A stretch of DNA of 64,000 nucleotides from RGIG5327 sp045612485 (GTDB lineage: Bacteria; Verrucomicrobiota; Lentisphaeria; Victivallales; UBA1829), in contig JAZKZE010000115.1 in the NCBI GenBank assembly GCA_045612485.1, forward strand, positions 5,248-69,247. The letters are read 5' to 3'. Position 1 is the first letter of the stretch; the number at the start of each line of letters is the position of its first letter. This document shows positions 1 to 8,029 of this stretch, one piece after another. The translations under genes and the position numbers were made by a program. The notes below the pieces were generated by a model. That model had not been told where the DNA came from. It did no database searches and saw nothing but the letters and a program-made list of their open reading frames with translations.

Positions 1-1203
1 GGGGCTACCAGCGGATTTATCCTTCTTATGCTCAATCTTTTCTGGGGCGTTTCCACGGGAGTAAATGTACTGACCGCCCGTTATACCGGAGCGAATGATC
101 CGGAAAATGTATCAAAAACCGTCCATACTGCTATTGTCGTTGCGGCTCTTGGCGGGATCATTATGGGGGGGATAAGTTATCTTCTTACCGATCCCATTCT
201 GCATCTCATGGCAACACCGGAAAAGATCATGGACAAGGCAAGACTGTATATGCGTCTTTCCTGTGCCGGGGTGCCCTTTATTATTTTTTACAGTTTCGGA
301 AGTGCTGTCGTCCGGGCAGTGGGGGATACAAAACGGCCGCTTATCTATATGATCGTTTCCGGTATCATCAATGTTTTTCTCAATCTCTTTTTCATCCTTG
401 TTCTGAAAATGGATGTTGCCGGAGTTGCCATAGCCACCCAGGTGGCTCATTTGATTTCCGCCTTTCTTATTTTGCGGGCATTGATAAGATCCAATGAGTC
501 ATATAAACTTGTCTGGAGAAAGATCTGTATTGACTGGAAGAGTCTGAAGGAGATGCTGCAAATCGGTATTCCTGCCGGGGTGCAGGGGTCTATGTTCACC
601 ATTGCCAATATGGCGATACAGGCTACCATCAATACATTCGGACCTGCCGCCATTGCCGGAAGTACCGCCGCTGTCAGTCTGGAAGGAACTGTCCATACGG
701 TTTGCGCCACATTCTACCTTACAAGTATAAGTTTTGCAGGACAGAATCACGGCGGTAAAAAATATAAAAGGATCGTAAAAAGCATCTTTATATGTGCCGT
801 CTGCTCTGCGGTGGGGATCGCGGTAATGGGATGGACTTTCATCCTTTTCGGTAAACAGCTTCTTGGCGTATATAATCCGGATCCGGAGGTCATCCAATGG
901 GGATTCATCCGTGTAAAAATGGTACTTTCCCTTTACTTCCTCTGCGGTGTCATGGATGTTATTTCCGGGGCGTTGAGAGGTTTGGGACACTCTTTGAAGC
1001 CCGCCATAGTCATCGTATTCGGTGTTTGCGTGTTCCGTATGATCTGGATCTTTACTGTATTCCGGCATGATCCTACACTGGAAACGCTTTTTATCGTTTA
1101 TCCGGTATCATGGATTTTGATTTGCCTTATCAATGGTACAATGCTTTATGTTGTATGCCGTAAAATGCTGAAAAATGCAAGCAGACGGTTGTTTGACAAA
1201 TAA
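1..1203 (+). CDS. MATE family multidrug/metabolite exporter, 5'-truncated by window edge
   Basis: Inner-membrane antiporter of the MATE family, expected to export cationic compounds using Na+ or H+. The reading frame is open from base 1 and aligns closely with the complete paralogue immediately downstream (shared [24 protein letters not shown] and [10 protein letters not shown] stretches), so the first ~75 residues lie outside the window and the first in-window ATG at 28 is not the true start. Many hydrophobic segments are visible over the 391 residues after that ATG. The stop is 11 bases before the next start, so the two genes are very likely co-transcribed tandem duplicates. The substrate cannot be inferred from sequence. 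Confidence 0.9.
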   Translation, partial: GATSGFILLMLNLFWGVSTGVNVLTARYTGANDPENVSKTVHTAIVVAALGGIIMGGISYLLTDPILHLMATPEKIMDKARLYMRLSCAGVPFIIFYSFGSAVVRAVGDTKRPLIYMIVSGIINVFLNLFFILVLKMDVAGVAIATQVAHLISAFLILRALIRSNESYKLVWRKICIDWKSLKEMLQIGIPAGVQGSMFTIANMAIQATINTFGPAAIAGSTAAVSLEGTVHTVCATFYLTSISFAGQNHGGKKYKRIVKSIFICAVCSAVGIAVMGWTFILFGKQLLGVYNPDPEVIQWGFIRVKMVLSLYFLCGVMDVISGALRGLGHSLKPAIVIVFGVCVFRMIWIFTVFRHDPTLETLFIVYPVSWILICLINGTMLYVVCRKMLKNASRRLFDK

Positions 1204-1214
1204 ATAGGAAAGGA

Positions 1215-2612
1215 ATGAAAATGAGTAACGGAAAAAGGTACAAGATGGATATGTGTCACGGACCGCTTTTCAGCAAGATCGTCCGTCTTGCAGTACCTCT
1301 GGCAATGGCAAATGCTCTTGCTTTGATGTTTCATGCGGCAGACTTGATGGTGCTGGGGCATTTTGCCTCTTCCGACGCTATGGCGGCAGTGGGGGCGGCT
1401 CCCTCTTTTACCACTTTGATGCTCAATCTTTTCTGGGGGATCGGTTCCGGGGTGAATGTACTTGTTGCCCGTTATACCGGGGCAAAGGATAAACTGCATC
1501 TGGAAAAAACCATCCATACGGCGATCACCGTTGCCATTGCCGGCGGGATCATCCTTGCTGTTGGCGGCTGTTTTATCACGAAGCCTGTTTTGCGTTTTAT
1601 GGAAGTTCCTGACGTGATTTTTGATAAAGCCTGTCTTTATCTGTGGATCTGGTGTCTGGGGTCGCCTTTTATGATCCTTTACAGTTTCGGCAGTGCCATC
1701 CTCCGGGCGATCGGGGATACAAAGAGGCCGCTTATCTATATGATCATTGCCGGAGTGACCAATGTATTATTGAATCTCTTTTTTGTTACTGTATGTAAAA
1801 TGGATGTTGCCGGAGTTGCCATTGCCACAAAGATCTCCAATGCGGTTTCCGCCATTCTTGTACTTATCGCCCTTACCCGCAGTAAGGAAGATTATCAACT
1901 CATTTGGAAAAAACTCACATTCTACTGGCCCGTATTCAAAGAGATGTTGCGTATCGGTATTCCGGCAGGGATACAGGGGGCGTTGTTCTCTCTTTCCAAT
2001 ATGATCATTCAGGGGACCATCAACTCTTTCGGTCCTGCTGCCATTGCCGGAAGTACGGCGGGATTGAGTCTGGAAGGGATCGTTCATGCCGGAGCGACGG
2101 CTTTTGCATTGGCGGCAATGAGTTTTGTGGGACAGAATCACGGGGGCAGACAGTATAAGAGGATTATGAAAAGTATTTATATATGTCTGGGGTGTTCCTG
2201 CGGGGTGATGATCGCAGGCGGCGGTATCATTCTGGCATTCCATACCCAATTTCTTTCCATTTTCAATCCTGATCCGGAAGTGATCAGATGGGGGTCGATC
2301 CGGCTTTTCTGTCAGTTGTCTTTCTATCCTCTGCTTGCTGTAATGGAGGTGCAGAATTCTTCTCTGCGGGGACTTGGGTACTCATTCTGGCCTATGGTCA
2401 TTACTCTTATGGGGGCATGTGTTTTCCGGGTGATTTGGGTATTTACCATCTTCCCCCATTACAAAACTATGGAAAATCTGATGATCTCCTATCCGGTTTC
2501 CTGGACTCTCATCTGTCTGGTCAACGGAGCATTGCTTATCTGTATCTGCCGCAGGATGCTTATACGGGCAAGCAAACGGCAGTTTGATTTACTGACAGTA
2601 AAGAAAAGTTGA
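1215..2612 (+). CDS. MATE family efflux transporter
   Basis: Complete 465-residue MATE exporter, a typical length for the NorM/DinF superfamily, with about twelve hydrophobic segments and an internal two-fold repeat ([13 protein letters not shown] in the first half, [10 protein letters not shown] in the second). The start at 1215 follows AGGAAAGGA with good spacing; a second ATG two codons later is also possible. It is a close paralogue of the upstream truncated MATE gene and probably shares its transcript. The YkgJ-like gene starts 13 bases after its stop. Substrate unknown; MATE annotation itself is secure. Confidence 0.93.
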   Translation: MKMSNGKRYKMDMCHGPLFSKIVRLAVPLAMANALALMFHAADLMVLGHFASSDAMAAVGAAPSFTTLMLNLFWGIGSGVNVLVARYTGAKDKLHLEKTIHTAITVAIAGGIILAVGGCFITKPVLRFMEVPDVIFDKACLYLWIWCLGSPFMILYSFGSAILRAIGDTKRPLIYMIIAGVTNVLLNLFFVTVCKMDVAGVAIATKISNAVSAILVLIALTRSKEDYQLIWKKLTFYWPVFKEMLRIGIPAGIQGALFSLSNMIIQGTINSFGPAAIAGSTAGLSLEGIVHAGATAFALAAMSFVGQNHGGRQYKRIMKSIYICLGCSCGVMIAGGGIILAFHTQFLSIFNPDPEVIRWGSIRLFCQLSFYPLLAVMEVQNSSLRGLGYSFWPMVITLMGACVFRVIWVFTIFPHYKTMENLMISYPVSWTLICLVNGALLICICRRMLIRASKRQFDLLTVKKS

Positions 2613-2625
2613 AGAAGTCTGTTTT

Positions 2626-2907
2626 ATGAAAAAAGAAGAAAATATCCCCTGCCGGGAAAATTGCGGAGCGTGTTGTATAGCTCCTTCCATATCTTCCCCC
2701 ATACCCGGAATGCCTCATGGTAAAAAGGCAGGGGAAAAGTGTATCCATCTGGATGAAAATATGCGCTGCCGGATCTTTCACGATCCTGCCAGACCGAAGG
2801 TATGCGGTTCTCTGAAACCTTCTGCGGAAATGTGCGGAAAATCCCGTCAGGAGGCAATGGATTTCCTTGCGGAACTGGAAAGACTCACAGCTCCGCAGGA
2901 AAAGTAA
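2626..2907 (+). CDS. YkgJ-family cysteine cluster protein
   Basis: Small 93-residue cytoplasmic protein with the Cys pattern of the YkgJ/CxxCxxCC family (UPF0153): CRENCGACC near residues 10-18, then a [13 protein letters not shown] segment and a later VCGSLKP. These cysteines are thought to bind a metal or Fe-S cluster; the family's biochemical role is not established. Length fits the short YkgJ-like members. It lies 13 bases after the MATE gene on the same strand with only a weak purine-rich ribosome site, so it may be translated from the MATE transcript. The gene ends head to head with the convergent SDR gene, 8 bases apart. Confidence 0.8.
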   Translation: MKKEENIPCRENCGACCIAPSISSPIPGMPHGKKAGEKCIHLDENMRCRIFHDPARPKVCGSLKPSAEMCGKSRQEAMDFLAELERLTAPQEK

Positions 2908-2915
2908 GAAGGATA

Positions 2916-3668
2916 TCAGTGGAAATTCATTCCGCCATTGATGTCAAGACATGCTCCAGTCATGTAATTGCCGCCTTCACCGGAAAGATAGACCGCTGCA
3001 AGTCCCACATCTTTGACTTTGCCCAGTCCCAGGGGAACATTGGATGCCAGATGTGCCACACCTTCTTCTCCGTGGGTCTGGAAAAGCAGTTCTGTTTCCA
3101 CGATCCCCGGAACGATGGCATTGCAGGTGATATTGTAAGGTGCCCCTGTACGGGCAATGGTACGGGTGAAGGAGAGTATGCCTCCTTTGGTTGCCGCATA
3201 GTGGCAGTGACCGTAAAGTGCGCCGCGGTGGGCTACCATACTGCTTATATTGATAATACGGCCGTATTTCTGATCCCGCATCATCTCCATTGCTTTTTTG
3301 GTACAGAGGAAAAGACTTTTGAGATTGGTCTTGATGATGAAATCCCAGTCATCTTCGCTGGTTTCAAAAATATCCTGTGCTTTGGTGGTACCGGCATTGT
3401 TTACAAGAATATCCAGTCTGCCGTATTTTTCTTTGATGAAGTCAAAAAGTTTTTTCACATCTTCCGTTTCGGAAACATCCGCACCGAAGGCGACAGCTTT
3501 GCCGTTATTGCTGATGATCTCATCGACCACACGATCGGCTTCTTGTTTACCGGAACGGTAATTGACAATGACCTCAGCTCTGGCTTTTGCCAGTTCCAGT
3601 GCTATTCCTTTTCCCAGGCCCCGGGAGGCTCCCGTTACGAGAGCGATTTTTCCTGTAAGTGAATCCAT
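2916..3668 (-). CDS. SDR family oxidoreductase, FabG-like
   Basis: NAD(P)-dependent short-chain dehydrogenase/reductase of 250 residues, the usual classical SDR length. The cofactor motif TGASRGLG is at residues 12-19, NNAG at about 90-93, and the catalytic set is Ser142/143, Tyr157 and Lys161 (YAATK). The sequence resembles 3-oxoacyl-ACP reductases and glucose-1-dehydrogenase-like SDRs; a monocistronic setting away from other fatty-acid genes makes a true FabG role uncertain. The start is supported by GGAGG nine bases upstream and by a promoter with a 17-base spacer. C-terminal GGxxMTGACLDINGG is typical of the family. Confidence 0.9.
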   Translation of the reverse strand: MDSLTGKIALVTGASRGLGKGIALELAKARAEVIVNYRSGKQEADRVVDEIISNNGKAVAFGADVSETEDVKKLFDFIKEKYGRLDILVNNAGTTKAQDIFETSEDDWDFIIKTNLKSLFLCTKKAMEMMRDQKYGRIINISSMVAHRGALYGHCHYAATKGGILSFTRTIARTGAPYNITCNAIVPGIVETELLFQTHGEEGVAHLASNVPLGLGKVKDVGLAAVYLSGEGGNYMTGACLDINGGMNFH

Positions 3669-3700
3669 AAATCATAACCTCCATATTCTGATTGTTCTTT

Positions 3701-3729
3701 ACTATAGTTCTGAAAGGAAATTTTTTCAA
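3701..3729 (-). promoter_or_regulatory. Predicted sigma70-type promoter of the SDR gene
   Basis: On the minus strand TTGAAA (3729-3724) and TATAGT (3706-3701) are separated by exactly 17 bases, about 33 bases before the SDR start codon. Confidence 0.65.
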
Positions 3730-3925
3730 GCCCCGGTATGGAAAAAGCTGTATTGCTGTTCCATAAAACGGAGCAATATATTTGTCATTGCCTGTACTGC
3801 TTCCGGAACAGGCGGATCCATTGCGGTAATATAAAATTTTCTGTTTTCCAAACAGGGAAAAACTCCTGTGATCATAGTATTATCCGGAACAATATGGAAA
3901 TATAATAAAAATGTATTTGCTTTTT

Positions 3926-3954
3926 TTGAAAAATGTGCTATTTTTCCCTTATCT
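3926..3954 (+). promoter_or_regulatory. Predicted promoter of the small His/Pro-rich lipoprotein
   Basis: TTGAAA (3926-3931), 17-base spacer, TTATCT (3949-3954). The predicted start point (~3961) leaves a leader of about 20 bases that contains only the AAAGGAG ribosome site. Quality is moderate because the -10 is imperfect. Confidence 0.45.
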
Positions 3955-3981
3955 TACAAGTACAAGAAAGGAGTTCTGTTT

Positions 3982-4182
3982 ATGAAAAAGATGTTTTTAT
4001 TTGCTGTTTCTTTGTGTTTGCTGCTGGTTTTTTCTGTTGCCTGCCACCACAGACCGCATCACAGAAAACCCCCGGTTCCCCCGCGTCACGGAGTACGGCC
4101 AGCACCTCCCCTGCATCATAAGGCAGTTCCAGCACCTCCCCGGCATACCGGAAAAGCCAAATATTATGGGGCGAAGCGGTAA
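3982..4182 (+). CDS. Small His/Pro-rich putative lipoprotein
   Basis: A 66-residue protein not recognised as a known family. The start at 3982 is chosen because AAAGGAG sits at a good distance and a hydrophobic signal sequence follows directly; the open frame runs further upstream but without a ribosome site. Residues 1-20 form a signal peptide ending SVAC, a weak lipobox. The mature part is dominated by His, Pro, Arg and Lys (HHRPHHRKPPVPP, then a twice-repeated PAPPxH unit), so it is strongly basic and could bind metal or a negatively charged surface; that is inference. It is probably monocistronic, followed by an A/T-rich tract and then an independent promoter. Confidence 0.65.
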   Translation: MKKMFLFAVSLCLLLVFSVACHHRPHHRKPPVPPRHGVRPAPPLHHKAVPAPPRHTGKAKYYGAKR

Positions 4183-4240
4183 GAAAAAACTTTTTTCCTG
4201 AAAAAAAAAGAAAAAAAAGTTTGAAAAAAGAAAAAAATGC

Positions 4241-4269
4241 TTGACTATTGGTTATGCAAGATATATATT
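4241..4269 (+). promoter_or_regulatory. Near-consensus promoter upstream of small protein at 4361
   Basis: TTGACT (4241-4246), 17-base spacer, TATATT (4264-4269). This is one of the best promoters in the window and should give a leader of roughly 85 bases before the ATG at 4361, implying high expression of the small protein downstream. Confidence 0.75.
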
Positions 4270-4360
4270 ACACCAGATTAAGGCATTGTAAAATGATTGC
4301 AATTGAAAAATAACTGTACAGTTTACTTTGTGTAACGTACGAAAAAGAAAGGAATTTATC

Positions 4361-4609
4361 ATGTGTGACAAAAAAGAAATCTATGCAGACGGTATCGGTC
4401 AGATCCACTTCGCAGGAGGCATGGTTCGCTATGACTTCGTTTCTCTTCAGCCCGAAGAAGACGGCAAAGCTCCCACCCCCAAAGCCAATGTCCGTATCGT
4501 AATGCCTCCCCAGGGCTTCCTTGCTGCTTACAACAGCATGCAGCAGCTTATCGACAAACTTCTTGAAGCCGGTGTTCTTCAGAAGAATGACGCTGCCAAG
4601 AAAAAATAA
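4361..4609 (+). CDS. Small conserved-looking protein, possibly DUF3467-like
   Basis: An 82-residue soluble protein without signal peptide or membrane segment. The start at 4361 is preceded by AAAGGA; the frame extends 11 codons upstream without a better site. The layout (IYADGIGQIHFAGGMVRYDF, then VRIVMPPQGFLAAYNSMQQLIDKLLEAG) resembles the short beta-rich DUF3467 proteins, in which a conserved beta part is followed by a helix after a 'P-Q/E' turn; this link is tentative. It has its own strong promoter and a perfect hairpin terminator, so it is a monocistronic and probably abundant protein. Function unknown. Confidence 0.75.
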   Translation: MCDKKEIYADGIGQIHFAGGMVRYDFVSLQPEEDGKAPTPKANVRIVMPPQGFLAAYNSMQQLIDKLLEAGVLQKNDAAKKK

Positions 4610-4629
4610 GCGTAAGTTTTATTTTACGG

Positions 4630-4952
4630 AAAAAGGGGCTGTTGCAAAACCTCAAAAAAGGTGAGCAACAGCCTTTTTTATTGTTTGAGCTGAATATTGG
4701 AGGTATAACAGGTCATAACAGGGGAGAATTATACCTTGTTTTATAAATACACAAGGCTATTTATTCCATTGCTCAAACATTGTGTTTGAGGGAACTGGAT
4801 TTTTGATCGTTTATAAAAAAAGTTGGAATTGTTTTTATCGTGACGATAAAAGCAATTCCGTCAAAAGTTTTTGGAAGATGGGGAGCGGGGAAGAGAACCT
4901 TTTTTCAAAAAGGTGTCTTCCCCGCAAAACATTTTTGCAACAGCCCCTTTTT
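4630..4952. repeat. Nested inverted-repeat element bounded by a perfect 20-bp inverted repeat
   Basis: Bases 4630-4649 (AAAAAGGGGCTGTTGCAAAA) are the exact reverse complement of 4933-4952. Inside lie further arms: 4637-4645/4665-4673 (local terminator), 4682-4690/4771-4779 (TGTTTGAGC/GCTCAAACA), 4701-4708/4729-4736 (AGGTATAA/TTATACCT), 4772-4779/4783-4790 (alternative partner of the same CTCAAACA strand), 4825-4840/4844-4859 (16 bp, one G-U) and 4887-4894/4916-4923 with an inner 4897-4904/4907-4914. No credible reading frame is present. It could be a structured RNA or a MITE-like insertion into a terminator. The inverted repeats are seen directly; any function is inference. Confidence 0.7.
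4635..4679 (+). terminator. Intrinsic terminator of the small protein gene at 4361
   Basis: A perfect 9-bp stem, GGCTGTTGC (4637-4645) with GCAACAGCC (4665-4673), is followed by six T. The same 5' arm can also pair over 15-20 bp with bases 4933-4952, which are followed by more T residues. Confidence 0.8.
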
Positions 4953-5059
4953 TTTCTGCTTTGCACGGCTTGATAAAAATGGGTAGCAGAAAATGTGATT
5001 TTCTGCCCTTCGGCTCCCTTGGAGCCTTGTTAAGTCCCGCGCTGCGTACCATTCAAAAA
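4953..5059. other. Gene-free stretch with two further perfect hairpins
   Basis: Between the nested element and the capsid module there is no supported gene. Visible structure: GCAGAAAAT (4986-4994) pairs perfectly with ATTTTCTGC (4998-5006), and GGCTCC (5012-5017) pairs with GGAGCC (5021-5026). No promoter or attachment site was recognised. Confidence 0.5.
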
Positions 5060-5091
5060 GGGCGTATTGCAAAAAAAAATGCAACACACCC
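5060..5091 (-). terminator. Terminator of the capsid-module operon
   Basis: Read on the minus strand, a 12-base arm (5091-5080) pairs with 5071-5060 with two mismatches/wobbles around an all-T loop, and is followed by five T. It lies 17 bases beyond the stop of the gp36-like gene. Confidence 0.65.
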
Positions 5092-5107
5092 TTTTCTATC
5101 CGTACTT

Positions 5108-5539
5108 TTAATATTCCTTCATGGCGTCAGCCGAAAAAATTGCTTTTCTATCTCCGGGGATCTCTGAGGCAAAAGAGATGCCACTTCCGGAACATTTGAG
5201 CGGGGTATCGGCAAGGATGAATCTACTCTGGGCAAGATCATTGAGGAAGGTGATACATTCTTTGTAGGATTCCCTGATCTTTTCCGGAACATTATTACCG
5301 GGACCGCGTTTGTATAATTCATATTCTGCAATGCGTAAGGTCCATTCTGTAATGAGGGGATTATCCGTAAGGGGGACATTGTAGCGGATGCAGGCATAAT
5401 TATTTACAAAACTTTCTGCTCTGGCAATGATCTCGTCAAGGAGTTTTATAAGGTTTTCGCCTGTTTTTCCGGAAAGATTTTCCAGAACAGGACGTGTAAG
5501 ACGGTTTTCCAGATCTTGCTTCTGAATATAATTTCCCAT
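5108..5539 (-). CDS. Mu gp36-like head-tail connector protein (DUF1320)
   Basis: A 143-residue protein matching the layout of DUF1320/Mu gp36: an N-terminal YIQKQDLENRLTRPVLENLS segment, a helix with IIARAESFVNNYACIRYNVPL, then PLITEWTLRIAEYELYKRG. In Mu-like phages this protein lies downstream of the major head protein and belongs to the head completion/connector set. The start has a GGAAA site upstream (AAAGAAAGGAAACC). It is the last gene of the five-gene minus-strand module and is followed by a terminator. No tail genes follow, which is unusual because tail genes normally continue from here. Confidence 0.7.
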   Translation of the reverse strand: MGNYIQKQDLENRLTRPVLENLSGKTGENLIKLLDEIIARAESFVNNYACIRYNVPLTDNPLITEWTLRIAEYELYKRGPGNNVPEKIRESYKECITFLNDLAQSRFILADTPLKCSGSGISFASEIPGDRKAIFSADAMKEY

Positions 5540-5618
5540 GGTTTCCTTTCTTTAGTATGCAATATAAGAAAAATCTCTCCGGACCGGGGTGGAATGTCCG
5601 GAGAGGAAAGGTGAAGAC

Positions 5619-6536
5619 TTACTCTTTGCTTCCGCCCTGATAGATCAGATGGGGGAAGGCGGTGAAGGAGGCGCCTCTGGCATTGGTGCCGTAAATGTAT
5701 TCTTTATTCTTGAATACATTTTCATCCCCTTCTGAATCCAGACGGATGAGAGAAGGCATTTTCCGCTGCTGGATAAAGACAGGTTTGAGAACTCCGTCTG
5801 TTGCGGCAAGATACCAGTTATCCTCGTATTCGCCGGAAAGTTCGGGAAGTACCAGAAGTTCCGCGCTTCCGTTCCAGGGATTATCCGTTGCGGCAACCCC
5901 GGAAACATTTCCCTCATTGACTGTATGAAGAGTAAGACGGTCTTTCAGAATACTGAAAGCTGTTTCTTCATTTTTGGGACCGACAATAAGAAGATTAGGG
6001 ATGATCCCCAGGTTTCTGCCGGAATGACCTTTATAATTCATCATGGTCATACGGGCGGAGGCGTAGGCAGAGGCGGAAAGAGGGGCGGAGGACTGATTGC
6101 AGATCACATTTTCCCCGTAAAGACGGCTGGAAGAGAAAAATTTCAGATCGTCCGCCCAGACCTGGTTGCTTACCAGAGCTTCCACGGCAAGATCGTGCCA
6201 TAATCTTGCCGCATGGCAGCCCATCTGTGCAATGAGGGTGGAATAGATCCCGTACTGATCGTCTTCAATGTCATTTCCGGGAACGGCAATGGTTTCTTCA
6301 AAATCCCGGTTGAGGACTTCCAGTTTCCTGGTGGCGAGATCTTTGATGACTCTTTCGCCGATCCATTCTCTCATGCCGCCGAACTGTTCCAGGAAGGGGT
6401 AAACGTTGGAGGCACTTCCGGAGGGGATCACAGAACAGAATTTCTGCCAGGAAGCCGGGACTTTTTCCAGCCCCTGAAGAAAACTTGTGTTGAAGCCCTG
6501 AAAAAGTACATCCATGGTTTTACGGTTGATATCCAT
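5619..6536 (-). CDS. Mu-like major head subunit (gpT family)
   Basis: A 305-residue protein of the Mu gpT major capsid family (HK97-fold). Recognisable features are the N-terminal MDINRKTMDVLFQGFNTSF, the EQFGGMREWIGERVIKDL segment at about 50-68, the NRDFEETIAVPGNDIEDDQ stretch at about 76-94, and the C-terminal NKEYIYGTNARGASFTAFPHLIYQG, all typical of Mu-like gpT. Length matches Mu gpT (about 305 residues). The ribosome site AAAGGATAAAAT precedes the ATG. It is intact and sits between the decoration-like and gp36-like genes in Mu order. With the portal and protease it should suffice for a procapsid, but no scaffold gene is separately visible; in Mu the scaffold is an internal product of the protease gene. 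Confidence 0.88.
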   Translation of the reverse strand: MDINRKTMDVLFQGFNTSFLQGLEKVPASWQKFCSVIPSGSASNVYPFLEQFGGMREWIGERVIKDLATRKLEVLNRDFEETIAVPGNDIEDDQYGIYSTLIAQMGCHAARLWHDLAVEALVSNQVWADDLKFFSSSRLYGENVICNQSSAPLSASAYASARMTMMNYKGHSGRNLGIIPNLLIVGPKNEETAFSILKDRLTLHTVNEGNVSGVAATDNPWNGSAELLVLPELSGEYEDNWYLAATDGVLKPVFIQQRKMPSLIRLDSEGDENVFKNKEYIYGTNARGASFTAFPHLIYQGGSKE

Positions 6537-6590
6537 ATTTTATCCTTTCTTTTTTATGATTCTGTATGGAGAGTAAGTGTGTGTCTGATT

Positions 6591-7016
6591 TTATGCTCCG
6601 GCAAGGACAAGATTGCCCACTTCCACAATGAGAAGTCCGTCGGAATCGATCTCCCGGAGAACGCCTGCGGGGATTCTGTTTGTGCCGCCGTTTTTGCCAA
6701 CGGTGTGGTCATCCACCACATAAACGATGTGATTGATGTCCTGTTCGCCAAGTTTTTCTCCTTCCGTACCGTTATCGTACTTGAACATTCCGGATTTGAT
6801 AATGATCCTGCCGTCTGCGGCAAATCCTTCGGCTCTGCCGAGAACGATAAGTCCGGGGGAGTCGGAGGCATTCTGTGCCATTCCGGTAAGGGGATCTACG
6901 GCGGCGATAGCTCCGGTGAAAATTGTGCTGCCTGTTTTGATTTTTCTGATCCTGCGGAACTTCTGGGAGTGACAGAGAATCTCCGGGGTGTTTCTGTTTG
7001 CAGTAAGTGCTGCCAT
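6591..7016 (-). CDS. Putative capsid decoration/cement protein
   Basis: A 141-residue protein between the protease and major capsid genes, the place of Mu gp33 and of small decoration proteins in related phages. The start at 7016 is chosen because GGAAAGG precedes it; the open frame extends much further but has no ribosome site and is low quality. The sequence (FRRIRKIKTGSTIFTGAIAAVDPLTGMAQ, GLIVLGRAEG, then IPAGVLREIDSDGLLIVEVGNLVL) is beta-rich and resembles DUF2190-type capsid cement proteins. The family call is from layout and position, so it is less certain than those of its neighbours. Confidence 0.6.
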   Translation of the reverse strand: MAALTANRNTPEILCHSQKFRRIRKIKTGSTIFTGAIAAVDPLTGMAQNASDSPGLIVLGRAEGFAADGRIIIKSGMFKYDNGTEGEKLGEQDINHIVYVVDDHTVGKNGGTNRIPAGVLREIDSDGLLIVEVGNLVLAGA

Positions 7017-7122
7017 GATTTTTTCCTTTCCAGCAGAGTGATGATCTGCTTTTTTCTTGTTGAAAGACAGAATATTTCTGTCTTTATGTTTTTGGTCAGA
7101 GAATTTTTTTGAGAATTGCTTT

Positions 7123-8013
7123 TTAATTTTTATTTTCTGTAAGTCCCAGCATGGAAAAAATCTCTTTTTCCAATGCGGAGGGAGAAGGCTTTTCTTCCGG
7201 TAAACGGGCCTGATCGGTATAGAGATTATCCGGAACGATCCGGGGGGCAGTTTGACACCAGAGATCAAAAAGGGCCGGATTTTCCTTCAGAAGAGTGTTT
7301 GCCCAGCAACGCATATTTTCAGTAAGGATCCCCCGGGAGAATGCTATTTGCAGTTTTTCATTTCTTACGATCTCTTCCGCCCGGGAAAGCAGTTTATTTG
7401 CATCCGCAAAATTTTTTATTCTGTGTGTTCTGAAAAATGTTTCTTTTTCCCTGTCGCCGGAAGTATCGGTACTGCCGGTCAAATCACTTGCCGCAAGCGG
7501 CGGAATATTATGCAGTGCCGGATGATTGGTCAATGCCACAGAATGGATCCCTGTGACATTTCCGGATCCGTTGGAAAAATACAATACCGGGGAATAATAG
7601 CGGTATTTTCCGCTGAGAATGAGTTCTTCCGCTTCTTTGGTCCAGTATTTGACAAGCCCTGCAAGACCTTCTTCACTTTTTCGCAGCTCTTTGATCCAGC
7701 CCGCCGCCGGTGCCTTTGTTCCGCTGATGCTCTGATGTTCAAAATCAATAACAAGATCTTTGCCCCGGTTATGGAATTCGTCTATGATGGTATCGGCATC
7801 TTCCGGAGAAAAAAAGAATTCTCCCTCATCGCCATCTTTGGTATAAGAATTTTTTCCATACTTCAAGAGAAGGATTTCTTCCGGAAGGGTACGGTTATTG
7901 GTATCGCTTACCGGGGAAGGAGGGGTGTTTTCTTTCCTTTTCTGTGAGATCGTTTCCGTAAAAGAGACGGGAATGACAGTGGCATGGAAATATGCCATGG
8001 AATCCATTTGCAT
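7123..8013 (-). CDS. Mu-like prophage I protease (head maturation protease/scaffold)
   Basis: A 296-residue protein from the ATG at 8013 (GGAAAG upstream); the longer open frame overlaps the portal gene and lacks a site. It carries the gpI (COG4388) signature: LVIDFEHQS, then APAAGWIKEL, LVKYWTKEAEELI, KYRYYSPVLYF and SVALTNHPAL. In Mu this gene yields the maturation protease and, from an internal start, the scaffold; the C-terminal helical half (residues ~190-296) could serve as scaffold here. It starts 16 bases after the portal stop. Nothing is truncated compared with the family apart from a somewhat shorter C-terminus. Confidence 0.85.
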   Translation of the reverse strand: MQMDSMAYFHATVIPVSFTETISQKRKENTPPSPVSDTNNRTLPEEILLLKYGKNSYTKDGDEGEFFFSPEDADTIIDEFHNRGKDLVIDFEHQSISGTKAPAAGWIKELRKSEEGLAGLVKYWTKEAEELILSGKYRYYSPVLYFSNGSGNVTGIHSVALTNHPALHNIPPLAASDLTGSTDTSGDREKETFFRTHRIKNFADANKLLSRAEEIVRNEKLQIAFSRGILTENMRCWANTLLKENPALFDLWCQTAPRIVPDNLYTDQARLPEEKPSPSALEKEIFSMLGLTENKN

Positions 8014-8029
8014 TTTACTTTCCTTTTTT

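Noticed and set aside
4782..5167. Several 60-98 codon frames on both strands across the hairpin region
   Set aside because: They run through perfect inverted repeats and terminators and have no ribosome sites.
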